64,000 bases of DNA, from positions 2,697,499 to 2,761,498 of the forward strand of contig NZ_FOJG01000001.1 in assembly GCF_900110835.1 (NCBI RefSeq), written 5' to 3'. This document shows positions 18,412 to 26,069 of the stretch, one piece after another. Numbering within the stretch: the stretch's first letter is position 1; each line of letters begins with the position of its first letter. Source of the stretch: Chitinophaga arvensicola (GTDB taxonomy: Bacteria; Bacteroidota; Bacteroidia; Chitinophagales; Chitinophagaceae). Under the pieces are notes generated by a model that saw only the letters and a list, made by a program, of their open reading frames with translations, did not search any database and was not told where the DNA came from. Both the position numbers and the translations under genes were made by a program.

Positions 18412-19059
18412 ATGCAAAAACACCTGTATCTGATCAGTGGTCTTGGTGCGGATGAACGCATTTTCAATAACCTGCGTTTTCCCGCCGGCTACCAGGTACA
18501 TTACCTGCATTGGATCCCTCCTTTGCCGGAAGAACCCATCAGCCGCTATGCCGCCCGCATGGCGGAAAGCATTACGGCTGATGGACCTGTTACCCTTATG
18601 GGTGTTTCCTTTGGCGGCATTATGAGCCTGGAAATAGCCCGTCACATCCCCGTTGAAAAGAATATCCTGCTATCCAGCATCAAGCGCAGCTCCGAGAAGC
18701 CGCCTTACTATAACTGGGTGAAAAAACTGGGGCTGCATAAACTGCCGGACCAGTTGCTATACCAGCGCAGAAATGTTATTGTCCGGAAGTTCCTCAATAT
18801 TGAAACCCCGGAAGAACGGGCACTGGTCAATGAATATCTCGCGAAGCGGGATTATACTTATATGAGATGGGCCGTGAATGCCATTCTACACTGGGAAAAT
18901 GACCACATACCAGAAGGATTGGTGCATATTCATGGAGCGCGCGACATGCCTTTCCCGGTGAAATACCTGCAACCTACTCACCTCATCCCTGATGGAGGCC
19001 ACTTTATGGTGCTTAACCGGTCGGCGGTCATTAATCGTATCCTGGAAGAAGTACTCTGA
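18412..19059 (+). CDS. Alpha/beta hydrolase of unknown substrate
   Basis: A 215-residue cytosolic alpha/beta hydrolase. It opens LYLISGLGADERIF, carries a nucleophile elbow GVSFGGIMS (serine about residue 67), an acid in HGARDMPFP and a C-terminal histidine in DGGHFMVLNR, so the triad is complete. No lid domain or signal peptide is visible, and substrate cannot be predicted. It starts two bases after the response-regulator gene and is surely co-transcribed with it. Its stop touches the stop of the convergent MerR gene. Confidence 0.85.
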   Translation: MQKHLYLISGLGADERIFNNLRFPAGYQVHYLHWIPPLPEEPISRYAARMAESITADGPVTLMGVSFGGIMSLEIARHIPVEKNILLSSIKRSSEKPPYYNWVKKLGLHKLPDQLLYQRRNVIVRKFLNIETPEERALVNEYLAKRDYTYMRWAVNAILHWENDHIPEGLVHIHGARDMPFPVKYLQPTHLIPDGGHFMVLNRSAVINRILEEVL

Positions 19060-19986
19060 TCAGCGTCTTCCTGCTTCCAACAGCTTATCCAGCTGTCTTA
19101 CCACGAACACATTGGCCGGTAACGGCTGTTTCAATTGCCAGGTCTGGGGGCCCGACAGCAGTATGCTGACATCCGGAAACTGCGTACTGAGATCCGTAAT
19201 AAAGCGTTGCATAGCCTGCTGCGTTACATTAGTAAGCAAATGGGTATACAGATGGGTTACTTTTTTGCGCGTAATAAAGGGCTGTAAATCAGGTAGTGGT
19301 ACATTGGCGCCAAAACTGGTCACCAGTTGCCCGTGTTTTTTCAACAGGTATTGTACAAACAACAGTGGTATTTCATGAAATTCCCCTTCCGGGAGAAATA
19401 AAAGGTAATGTGCTTTTGCATCCCCGTTCATTGGCAGGCCATCTATGGCAGTCATGATTTTCGTCCGGATGATGTTGGAAGAAAAGTGCTCCTGTGCCGG
19501 AATCACATTCCCGGTAAGCCATAATACGCCGATCCGCTCCAGGTAAGGGTAAATAACCTGGGTAATACATCTTTCAAACCCCAGGTGTAATACCTGGCTG
19601 GAAAAAATCCGCTCAAAATGCAGGTGGTCGTAGTCGAGCGTGGCGGCTATCAGCTCATGGATAGGGAGCATGGGAGAGGCGCCTTTAGACGCAATTTCCA
19701 GTGACAGCTCATTTTGTTGCGGCTCCGACAATGCGGCTATGCGCGAGATTTTCACCCCGTGATGGTATAAATAGGCAATCCGCAACAGGGTTTTCAGATC
19801 ATCGCCATCGTAAATGCGATGATTCGTGTCCTTGCGCCGGGCCTGGAATAACTGGAACCTTTGCTCCCAGATCCGGATGGTGTGTGCCTTTATACCCGTA
19901 AAGTTTTCAATATCCTTAATCGTAAATGTATTCAACGCAGGTATAGTAAACGCCAAATTTAGACAATTCGGCGCTGGATGTTCCAT
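19060..19986 (-). CDS. MerR-family regulator with cobalamin-binding-type sensor domain
   Basis: A 308-residue transcription factor related to CarH/LitR. Residues 20-90 are a MerR winged helix (FTIKDIENFTGIKAHTIRIWEQRF). Residues 105-185 form a four-helix cap with the W-x9-EH motif (W in VLWLTGNVIPAQEH), which in CarH closes over adenosylcobalamin. Residues 190-308 form a Rossmann-like domain where the lower-ligand motif appears as EGEFHEIP, so the histidine is kept but the following glycine of DxHxxG is replaced. It may therefore bind B12 and sense light, or have lost the ligand. Relatives often control carotenoid genes; none is adjacent. Confidence 0.88.
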   Translation of the reverse strand: MEHPAPNCLNLAFTIPALNTFTIKDIENFTGIKAHTIRIWEQRFQLFQARRKDTNHRIYDGDDLKTLLRIAYLYHHGVKISRIAALSEPQQNELSLEIASKGASPMLPIHELIAATLDYDHLHFERIFSSQVLHLGFERCITQVIYPYLERIGVLWLTGNVIPAQEHFSSNIIRTKIMTAIDGLPMNGDAKAHYLLFLPEGEFHEIPLLFVQYLLKKHGQLVTSFGANVPLPDLQPFITRKKVTHLYTHLLTNVTQQAMQRFITDLSTQFPDVSILLSGPQTWQLKQPLPANVFVVRQLDKLLEAGRR

Positions 19987-20073
19987 ATATCTGAAAATTA
20001 TAATAAATAATGTTTTAATCGATTTTTAAGAAAACTTTTGTAAAGTAAAAGCGACAGGCTAGCAACAGAATAT

Positions 20074-20081
20074 TATATTTG
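20074..20081 (+). promoter_or_regulatory. Promoter -7 element (TATATTTG) of lepB
   Basis: TATATTTG matches TAnnTTTG and lies 30 bases before the lepB ATG, in the AT-rich gap shared with the divergent MerR gene. Confidence 0.45.
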
Positions 20082-20111
20082 CCTTTTTAAGCATCTAATA
20101 AGCGTAACTGA

Positions 20112-21308
20112 ATGAACCTGGCATTTTGGAAAAAAAACAAAGACAGTCAGCCAAAGAAAAAGAAATCTGCGGTTAGAGAATGGTTAGACGCTGCGATCTT
20201 CGCTATTATAGCCGCCACGCTTATCCGCACTTTTATTTTTGAGGCCTATACGATCCCGACGCCTTCCATGGAAAAGACTTTACTTGTGAACGACTTCCTG
20301 TTTGTGAGCAAGATCAGTTACGGACCACGTATCCCCATGACCCCACTGGCAGTGCCTTTTGTACATCACACCCTGCCATTTACCAAATCTGCCAAGGCGT
20401 ATTCAGAAGCCGTAAAATGGAAATACAGACGTTTACCCGGTTTCTCCGATATCAAAAGGTATGATGTAGTGGTATTCAACTTCCCCGAAGGAGATACTGT
20501 GGCCATCGATTCCCCGGATCCGAGTTACTACAACATGGTAAGACAAAATGGCTGGCAGGCAGTCCAGAATTCTTTCCAGATCATTCAACGTCCGGTAGAT
20601 AAAAGAGAAAACTATATCAAACGTTGCATGGCCGAAGCAGGTGATACCATCAAAATTGTGCACGGCGCCGTTTATATCAACGGACAGGCAGCCCCGGTTC
20701 CCGCCGGCAGTCAGCATAAATACATCGTGGAAACTACCGGTGACCAGCTGAATGGCAGCAGACTGGAAGAACTGGGTATCGCTACTACTGCTCCTGATTT
20801 TTACCAGATCGATAACAACAAATTCCTCTATAACCTCACGCCAGCTAATGTAGCGGCGCTGAAACAGTTCCAGATCGTAAAAAACATTACGGTATACCAG
20901 GAATCAGATTATTCAGAGTTTAATTACAACAACGTTTTCCCGCATGATACTGCACATTTCAAGTGGTCAGAAGAAAACTTCGGACCGATGTATGTGCCTA
21001 AAAAAGGAGCAACCGTTAAACTGGAAGACAGCAATATCGCTTTATACGACCGCATTATCCGCGTGTATGAAGGCAATACACTGGAAAGAAAAGATGGTAA
21101 GTTTATCATCAACGGACAACCGGCCGATAGCTATACTTTTAAAATGAACTACTACTGGATGATGGGGGATAACCGTAATAATTCCCTGGATTCGCGCTTC
21201 TGGGGCTTTGTACCGGAAGATCACGTAGTAGGGAAGGCCTGGCTGATCTGGATGAGTTATGGCGAAGGTGGTATCCGTTGGAGCCGTATCTTTAGAAATA
21301 TCAGATAA
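20112..21308 (+). CDS. lepB: Signal peptidase I
   Basis: Membrane serine peptidase that removes signal peptides from exported proteins. A cytoplasmic lysine-rich N-terminus is followed by one membrane segment (27-43). The catalytic serine is Ser52 in IPTPSMEKT and the general-base lysine is Lys170 in NYIKRC. The C-terminal signature MMGDNRNNSLDSRFWGFV is intact. At 398 residues it is longer than many LepB proteins because of inserts around residues 70-110 and 185-300, a pattern common in Bacteroidota. It is monocistronic with its own promoter element and a downstream hairpin. Confidence 0.96.
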   Translation: MNLAFWKKNKDSQPKKKKSAVREWLDAAIFAIIAATLIRTFIFEAYTIPTPSMEKTLLVNDFLFVSKISYGPRIPMTPLAVPFVHHTLPFTKSAKAYSEAVKWKYRRLPGFSDIKRYDVVVFNFPEGDTVAIDSPDPSYYNMVRQNGWQAVQNSFQIIQRPVDKRENYIKRCMAEAGDTIKIVHGAVYINGQAAPVPAGSQHKYIVETTGDQLNGSRLEELGIATTAPDFYQIDNNKFLYNLTPANVAALKQFQIVKNITVYQESDYSEFNYNNVFPHDTAHFKWSEENFGPMYVPKKGATVKLEDSNIALYDRIIRVYEGNTLERKDGKFIINGQPADSYTFKMNYYWMMGDNRNNSLDSRFWGFVPEDHVVGKAWLIWMSYGEGGIRWSRIFRNIR

Positions 21309-21341
21309 GGATAATTGCCCGAAATATAATTTGAAGTAAAT

Positions 21342-21368
21342 TACGGACCGGCAACACGCCGGTCCGTA
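21342..21368 (+). terminator. Hairpin after lepB
   Basis: Perfect 11-base arms TACGGACCGGC (21342-21352) and its complement (21358-21368) enclose a 5-base loop, 34 bases after the lepB stop. No long T-run follows, so termination may be inefficient and reach cdd. Confidence 0.6.
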
Positions 21369-21419
21369 GTTGTCTTACCCCGACAAGGACTATACGAAGC
21401 ACCCTTTTCAACTGTTGTT

Positions 21420-21908
21420 ATGGAGAAACAATCGCTGCATATTGAATACGAAGTATACGAGGATCTTACTGGTCTTTCTGATGCGGATGCCTGGTTATTG
21501 AAAGAAGCAAGGGAAGTAACTGCCTACGCTTATGCGCCTTATTCCCGTTTCCAGGTGGGCGCTGTGATCCGCCTGGCCAATGGTGAAATCATTGCCGGCT
21601 CCAACCAGGAGAATGCCTCTTACCCGATTGGTTTATGTGCAGAAAGAGTGGCGCTGGCCTCCGCTGCTTCCGTGTATCCTAATATCGATATAGATACCAT
21701 TGCGGTGAGTTATGATAATCTCAGCGGGGAAAGCACCCATCCCATTTCGCCCTGCGGCATCTGCCGGCAAACGCTGTCGGAATATGAAAGGAAACAAAAC
21801 AGTCCTATCCGGGTGATTATGGGCGGTTTAAGTGGAAAAGTTTATGTGATCAGTCGTGCCAACGATCTGCTTCCACTCTCCTTCAGTGGGGAGGAGCTGG
21901 GATTATAA
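21420..21908 (+). CDS. cdd: Cytidine deaminase
   Basis: Deaminates cytidine and deoxycytidine to uridine forms in pyrimidine salvage. The 162 residues make a small tetrameric-type enzyme. The zinc site is complete: GLCAERVALA (first cysteine and catalytic glutamate) and PCGICRQTLSEY (two cysteines, the CxxC pair). The substrate-binding FQVGAVIRLANGEIIAGSNQENASYP segment precedes them. It follows lepB by 111 bases with a hairpin between, so it may have its own start; no clear promoter box was found. Confidence 0.95.
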   Translation: MEKQSLHIEYEVYEDLTGLSDADAWLLKEAREVTAYAYAPYSRFQVGAVIRLANGEIIAGSNQENASYPIGLCAERVALASAASVYPNIDIDTIAVSYDNLSGESTHPISPCGICRQTLSEYERKQNSPIRVIMGGLSGKVYVISRANDLLPLSFSGEELGL

Positions 21909-21972
21909 ACCCGATCCATTGCATATAAACTTATTTTCATTTAAAAAATATTCTTTATAAGTTATTAATTTT

Positions 21973-21980
21973 TATATTTG
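21973..21980 (+). promoter_or_regulatory. Promoter -7 element (TATATTTG) of the TPR gene
   Basis: TATATTTG matches TAnnTTTG and lies 26 bases before the ATG at 22007. A 14-base palindrome, ACACCCCCGGGTGT at 21985-21998, follows at once. It would fall on or just after the transcription start, where it could act as an operator or a 5' hairpin. Confidence 0.45.
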
Positions 21981-22006
21981 TCGTACACCCCCGGGTGTTG
22001 CGACCT

Positions 22007-22399
22007 ATGAAACCCTTTCAGCTATTAGTTAATGTATGTTGTATTGTGCTGCTTACTGCAGTGTATAGTGAACCGGGAGCCTGTTACTTTGATAAAAAAG
22101 GAGCAGCAGCGGTCAACTATCCCTTAAGCATATACGTTGTAAAGGATACGGTGAAAACAGTGAACCGTTGTGAGCGCCAGGCGCACGACTTTTACGGAAG
22201 GGGACTTTTCAAAAAGGCAATCATACAGTGGAAGAAAGTGCTGCATTTGCAACCAGACAACGCATTTGCGATGTTCATGCTCGGAAAATCGTATATGGGT
22301 GCGGGTGAGAAAGAGAAAGGGGAATACCTGTGCGACCAGGCAATTGCTATAGGAGAACAATCCGATAAAAATATTTGCCACAGTGTAGAGGGATTTTAA
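22007..22399 (+). CDS. Small exported TPR protein of unknown function
   Basis: A 130-residue protein with an N-terminal hydrophobic segment (FQLLVNVCCIVLLTAVYS), probably a signal peptide or anchor. A region with two tetratricopeptide-like helical pairs follows (AHDFYGRGLFKKAIIQWKKVLHLQPDNAFAMFMLGKSYMGAGEKEKGEYLCDQAI, residues 64-118). Such single-TPR exported proteins usually mediate protein contacts in the periplasm; no partner is suggested by the context. The ATG at 22007 is preferred over an in-frame TTG at 21995, which lies inside the palindrome of the leader. Confidence 0.72.
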   Translation: MKPFQLLVNVCCIVLLTAVYSEPGACYFDKKGAAAVNYPLSIYVVKDTVKTVNRCERQAHDFYGRGLFKKAIIQWKKVLHLQPDNAFAMFMLGKSYMGAGEKEKGEYLCDQAIAIGEQSDKNICHSVEGF

Positions 22400-22493
22400 A
22401 CAGCGCATTAAGGATAGGCAAGCTCCTTTTTCGCTGCGCTGCTTACTGTGGTATTTTCTTCGGCAGCTTCGGCCACGGTGGCTGCAAGCTGCT

Positions 22494-22523
22494 AACGCTG
22501 CGATCCGCAAGGGCCGCAGCGTT
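22494..22523 (+). terminator. Terminator hairpin downstream of the TPR gene
   Basis: Arms AACGCTGCG (22494-22502) and CGCAGCGTT (22515-22523) pair perfectly and are followed by T7, the textbook intrinsic pattern on the plus strand. It lies 95 bases after the TPR stop. Confidence 0.8.
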
Positions 22524-22741
22524 TTTTTATGTCTTGTAGAAATGATATGGATGGTACCGGCCGGAACAACTCCGGCTATTTTTATGCGTATATCCTTTCC
22601 CGATAACAGGAAGTCTGGTAATATCCGATACCGGGATCACCTATAGATAACAGCTATCTTATAGGTAAGGGTTATATGGCGCTGAACTATATTTTGGATA
22701 GGGCTTATATAGGGCTGGGCGCATAGGAATATGGCCATAAA

Positions 22742-22772
22742 AAAGGCCGGAAGCATCGCGCTTCCGGCCTTT
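22742..22772 (-). terminator. Terminator hairpin downstream of argS
   Basis: Perfect 13-base arms AAAGGCCGGAAGC (22742-22754) and its complement (22760-22772) have a 5-base loop. On the minus strand the stem is followed by a short T-run, 24 bases after the argS stop. Confidence 0.8.
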
Positions 22773-22795
22773 AACTGTTTTATCTTACATACCTG

Positions 22796-24724
22796 TTACA
22801 TACGTTCAGGTACCCGGATACCGAGTAATCTCATGCTTTGCGCAATGGTATGCGCGGTGAGCAGGATAATTTGCAGACGTAATTTTTTCTTCTCTTCACT
22901 GGTAGCCCGGATAATGGAATAGGTAGGTACACCTTCCACTTTCTCTGCATAGAAGGAATTGAACAGCTGCGCCAGCTGGAACGCGTAATTCGCAATCACG
23001 GAAGGGCTTAACTCGCGGTAAGCGTCTGCCAGTATGCCCGGGAATTGCTCATTCAGAATGATGAGTTCTTTTTCCAGTGGTAACAATTCGCCTTCATAAG
23101 TATAAGACTCCAGGCCTTCTACGGAACCGGCATCTCTCAGGATGGATTTGATACGTGCGTAGGCGTATTGGATAAATGGCGCTGTAAAGCCGTGCAAATC
23201 GATCGATTCTTCCGGGTTGAAGATCATTTTCTTTTTCGGATCTACCCGCAGAAGAAAGAACTTCATGGCGCCAAGGCCTACTGTGTTATACAATTCGGCA
23301 AGTTGTTCGTCGGAGAATGAATCCAGGTTTTTACCGGATTGTTTTGTTTTTTCTGCCGCCGTACTCACCATTTCCGTAATCATATCATCGGCATCTACCA
23401 CAGTACCTTCCCGGCTTTTCATCCGGCCATGCGGTAACTCCACCATGCCGTAGCTGAGGTGGTGAATACCTTTGGCAGAAGGTTCGCCCAGTTTTTCCAT
23501 GATGAGTTGCAGCACTTTGAAGTGGTAGTTCTGCTCATCTGCCACTACATATACGCTCTGGTCCATCTGGTACTGCTCATATTTTAAACGTGCGGTACCC
23601 ATGTCCTGCGTCATGTATACGGAGGTGCCATCGCCACGGAGCAGCAGCTTCTGATCCAGTCCGTCGGCGGTGAGGTCTATCCAGACAGAGTTATCTTCTT
23701 TTTTGAACAACACGCCTTTTTCCAGTCCTTCTGCTACGAGGTTTTTTCCTAACAGGTAGGTTTCACTTTCGTAGTACATCTGGTCGAAATCGATGCCGAG
23801 GCGTTTGTAGGTTTCGTCAAAGCCTTCATACACCCAGCCGTTCATGGTAGCCCACAGTTCCCTTACTTCGTGATTGCCGGCTTCCCATTGCTGCAGCATG
23901 ATTTTGGCCTGCTGCATGATCTCTGTTTTATTACGGGACATCTCTTTGATGTCGTCCATAATTTTGGCGGTCTTTTCTTTATCTTCTTTTACTTCCGGTT
24001 TATGCAGGGCAGTGACCAGCTTCTCCAGCTTTTCGGTATCTGCGCTTTCGAAATCACGGAAATCATTTTCCAGGACGCGGTCAATGATAATCTCCGCCTG
24101 TTCTTTTACAACAGATTCAAATTTCACGTAGTAATCGCCTACCAGGTGATCGCCTTTAATACCGGTAGATTGCGGGGTATCGCCATGTGCAAACATCTGC
24201 CAGGCCAGCATGGATTTGCAGATGTGGATACCACGGTCATTTACCAGGTTGGCTTTGATCACTTCATAGCCGTTGGCTTTCATGATTTCTGCAATGGAAT
24301 AACCAAGGAAGTTATTACGGAGGTGACCCAGGTGCAACGGTTTATTGGTATTGGGAGAGGAGTACTCTACCATGATCTTTTTACCGTTGGCAGGCTGTAA
24401 GCCGATGTTTACATCTGAATAATGCTGATGCAGGAACTTTGTCCAGTAAGTATCGTTGATGCTCAGGTTGAGAAAGCCTTTTACTACGTTAAACCGGGCA
24501 ATCAGTTCCGGGTTGTGGGTAGTCAGGTATTCACCGATGCGCTGTGCAGTTTCTTCCGGTTTTTGGCGGCTGAATTTAGTAAAAGAGAAAACGACAATGG
24601 TATACTCACCTTCGAACTCAGGCTTGGTGGTATTGATAGCAATGTCTGCTTCAGTTACCTGCTGTCCGTAAAGTGATTGGATGGCGGCCACGGCGGCCGT
24701 TCTGATGGATTGTACAACACTCAT
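22796..24724 (-). CDS. argS: Arginyl-tRNA synthetase
   Basis: Class I synthetase that charges tRNA-Arg. The ATG at 24724 gives 642 residues. The N-terminal Add-1 domain (1-115) is followed by the catalytic core with the HIGH-type motif in NKPLHLGHLRNN, and the KMSKS counterpart is MKSREGTVVDADD. The C-terminal anticodon-binding DALR domain ends MRLLGIRVPERM. The length is at the longer end of the family, owing to an insert with charged helices around residues 220-300. A minus-strand TATCTTTG element lies 24 bases upstream of the ATG; the in-frame alternative codon at 24751 would overlap that box. Confidence 0.96.
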   Translation of the reverse strand: MSVVQSIRTAAVAAIQSLYGQQVTEADIAINTTKPEFEGEYTIVVFSFTKFSRQKPEETAQRIGEYLTTHNPELIARFNVVKGFLNLSINDTYWTKFLHQHYSDVNIGLQPANGKKIMVEYSSPNTNKPLHLGHLRNNFLGYSIAEIMKANGYEVIKANLVNDRGIHICKSMLAWQMFAHGDTPQSTGIKGDHLVGDYYVKFESVVKEQAEIIIDRVLENDFRDFESADTEKLEKLVTALHKPEVKEDKEKTAKIMDDIKEMSRNKTEIMQQAKIMLQQWEAGNHEVRELWATMNGWVYEGFDETYKRLGIDFDQMYYESETYLLGKNLVAEGLEKGVLFKKEDNSVWIDLTADGLDQKLLLRGDGTSVYMTQDMGTARLKYEQYQMDQSVYVVADEQNYHFKVLQLIMEKLGEPSAKGIHHLSYGMVELPHGRMKSREGTVVDADDMITEMVSTAAEKTKQSGKNLDSFSDEQLAELYNTVGLGAMKFFLLRVDPKKKMIFNPEESIDLHGFTAPFIQYAYARIKSILRDAGSVEGLESYTYEGELLPLEKELIILNEQFPGILADAYRELSPSVIANYAFQLAQLFNSFYAEKVEGVPTYSIIRATSEEKKKLRLQIILLTAHTIAQSMRLLGIRVPERM

Positions 24725-24748
24725 GCTGAAAATGATTAATGCGAGGGG

Positions 24749-24756
24749 CAAAGATA
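24749..24756 (-). promoter_or_regulatory. Promoter -7 element (TATCTTTG) of argS
   Basis: Read on the minus strand this is TATCTTTG, matching TAnnTTTG, 24 bases before the argS ATG. The hairpin at 24773-24807 separates it from the upstream barrel-protein gene. Confidence 0.5.
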
Positions 24757-24772
24757 GTTAATTAGCCGAAAG

Positions 24773-24807
24773 CAGCGAAGGTTGTCTCATAAAGACAACC
24801 TTCGCTG
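24773..24807 (-). terminator. Terminator hairpin after the outer-membrane barrel gene
   Basis: Perfect 15-base arms (24773-24787 and 24793-24807; core GAAGGTTGTCT/AGACAACCTTC) have a 5-base loop. It lies 25 bases after the stop at 24833 and isolates argS from its upstream neighbour. Confidence 0.75.
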
Positions 24808-24832
24808 ATATAATCATTTTATCTGCCTTTGA

Positions 24833-25414
24833 TTAAAAGGTATAGAACAGCCCGATCTGTGCAACAGAGTTTTTGCTATCCTGGTTATCATTGTCATATA
24901 CGTTGGTTAAACCAAAGTTATAACGGCCGCTGACACCAAGTCCCATGTCGAATTTATAGCCAAAACCAAAGCCGATACCGAAATCCACAGATTTCATTCC
25001 GTCTTTTACATCTTTGTTGATGCTGCCATATTTAAGATGTGCCGCTGTCAGAAAGCCCACCTGCGGACCTGCTTCCAGGTAAAACGCGGGTACTATGGAG
25101 TATTGTACCATCACCGGAACGTTGATATAGTTAAGTTTCAGTGAGGCCTCGGAAGGGAGTAATCCCCAGGCGCCAAAAGTCTTTGCTTTTGAGCCCTGTG
25201 TGGAGTATAATACTTCCGGTTGAATGGCCCAGCTTTCGTTAAGCCCGATGTTCACCAAACCACCAGCATTGAATCCGGCGAGGGTTTTGGAATCGTCGGT
25301 GTTTGTCAGTTTAGAGATATTCAGACCACCTTTCACACCGAATTTTACCGTTTGTGCTTGTACTGCCAGCATAGTTCCAATGGCCAATACACCAGACAGA
25401 ATAAGTTTTTTCAT
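24833..25414 (-). CDS. Outer-membrane beta-barrel (porin-family) protein
   Basis: A 193-residue exported protein of the OMP_b-brl type. The signal peptide MKKLILSGVLAIGTMLAVQAQ is followed by alternating amphipathic strands starting VKFGVKGGLNISKLT, then NIGLNESWAIQPEVLYS, NYINVPVMVQYSI and YLEAGPQVGFL. It ends with an aromatic residue (IGLFYTF), as the BAM complex prefers. About eight strands fit an OmpX/OmpA-sized barrel. Specific role unknown; Bacteroidota carry many of these. It is monocistronic with a strong terminator. Confidence 0.88.
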   Translation of the reverse strand: MKKLILSGVLAIGTMLAVQAQTVKFGVKGGLNISKLTNTDDSKTLAGFNAGGLVNIGLNESWAIQPEVLYSTQGSKAKTFGAWGLLPSEASLKLNYINVPVMVQYSIVPAFYLEAGPQVGFLTAAHLKYGSINKDVKDGMKSVDFGIGFGFGYKFDMGLGVSGRYNFGLTNVYDNDNQDSKNSVAQIGLFYTF

Positions 25415-25517
25415 GATACGTTATTTTGTAAGCCTCAGCAGACAAGAAGTATGCCGGTTTACAACAGGATAAAAAAAACAGCAGTTGTGGAAAAAACGGG
25501 GGGCGGTTTGTCAACAG

Positions 25518-26003
25518 CTATAAATCCTTCAACATCCAGCTGTCACAGCCAAAATGACCGGTATTACCCATCGGGCCTGTCAGGTACCTGAATCCGAATT
25601 GTTCGTATACCTTTCTGGCTCTGGCCAGTTCCGGGCTGGTTTCCAGGTAGCAATGCGTATAGCCGTTTTGTTTAGCAAAATCCAGGCACATGGTAATCAG
25701 TTTACCCGCCAGTCCTTTGCCCCTGGCTTCGGGCAGCAGGTACATTTTCTGTAATTCACAGATATGCGCGTCGCCCCCATCCAGCGGGTGGATACCGGCG
25801 CCGCCGATTACCCTGTCGTTGGCCACTGCTACATAATAAATGGCCCGGGGCTTGTCAAAAAGTTGTGATAAATGATCTGTCGTCGGATCGGAAAAGGCGG
25901 TGCCTTCCTTGTTCATACCAAATTCCGTGAGGGTGGTCTTTACAATGCTGGCAATGACTGGGTCGTCTGCAGCTACTATCGTTCTGATGAAGTATGGTTC
26001 CAT
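25518..26003 (-). CDS. GNAT-family N-acetyltransferase
   Basis: A 161-residue cytosolic acetyltransferase. The central GNAT motif A is clear: ICELQKMYLLPEARGKGLAGKLITMCLDFAKQNGY, where the R/Q-x-x-G-x-G/A loop (ARGKGLAG) binds acetyl-CoA. The downstream YLETSPELARARKVYEQFGF stretch is motif B. Substrate is unknown. The ATG at 26003 gives a normal start (MEPYFIRTI). It sits downstream of the OmpA gene but is separated by a strong hairpin, so it is probably expressed apart from it. Confidence 0.85.
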   Translation of the reverse strand: MEPYFIRTIVAADDPVIASIVKTTLTEFGMNKEGTAFSDPTTDHLSQLFDKPRAIYYVAVANDRVIGGAGIHPLDGGDAHICELQKMYLLPEARGKGLAGKLITMCLDFAKQNGYTHCYLETSPELARARKVYEQFGFRYLTGPMGNTGHFGCDSWMLKDL

Positions 26004-26012
26004 CAAATGAAA

Positions 26013-26050
26013 ATAGGGATTTTTTGATTTTTACATCAAAAAATCCCTAT
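26013..26050 (-). terminator. Terminator hairpin downstream of the OmpA gene
   Basis: Perfect 16-base arms (26013-26028 and 26035-26050) with core AGGGAT and A/T runs have a 6-base loop. On the minus strand it follows the OmpA stop by 19 bases. The next minus-strand gene (GNAT) starts only 10 bases beyond it. Confidence 0.75.
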
Positions 26051-26069
26051 GTACTCTATAGTAAGCCGG

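Larger units (their letters stand above)
22400..22795. other. Gene-free stretch with several hairpins
   Basis: This 396-base gap between convergent genes holds no ORF. It contains a nested stem (GCAGCTT 22463-22469 with AAGCTGC 22486-22492, enclosing GCCAC/GTGGC) and a terminator hairpin at 22494-22523. After these comes a run of GGATAGGG- and TATAGGG-like phrases (about 22660-22730) and the argS terminator at 22742-22772. The density of structure suggests a structured 3' region or small RNA, but no known family is recognised. Confidence 0.5.

Noticed and set aside
22400..22530. Possible tRNA or riboswitch between the TPR gene and argS
   Set aside because: No cloverleaf with CCA-type ends and no known riboswitch core could be traced; hairpins look like terminators.
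23870..24400. 176-residue open frame antisense to argS
   Set aside because: No similarity, no leader, fully inside argS.
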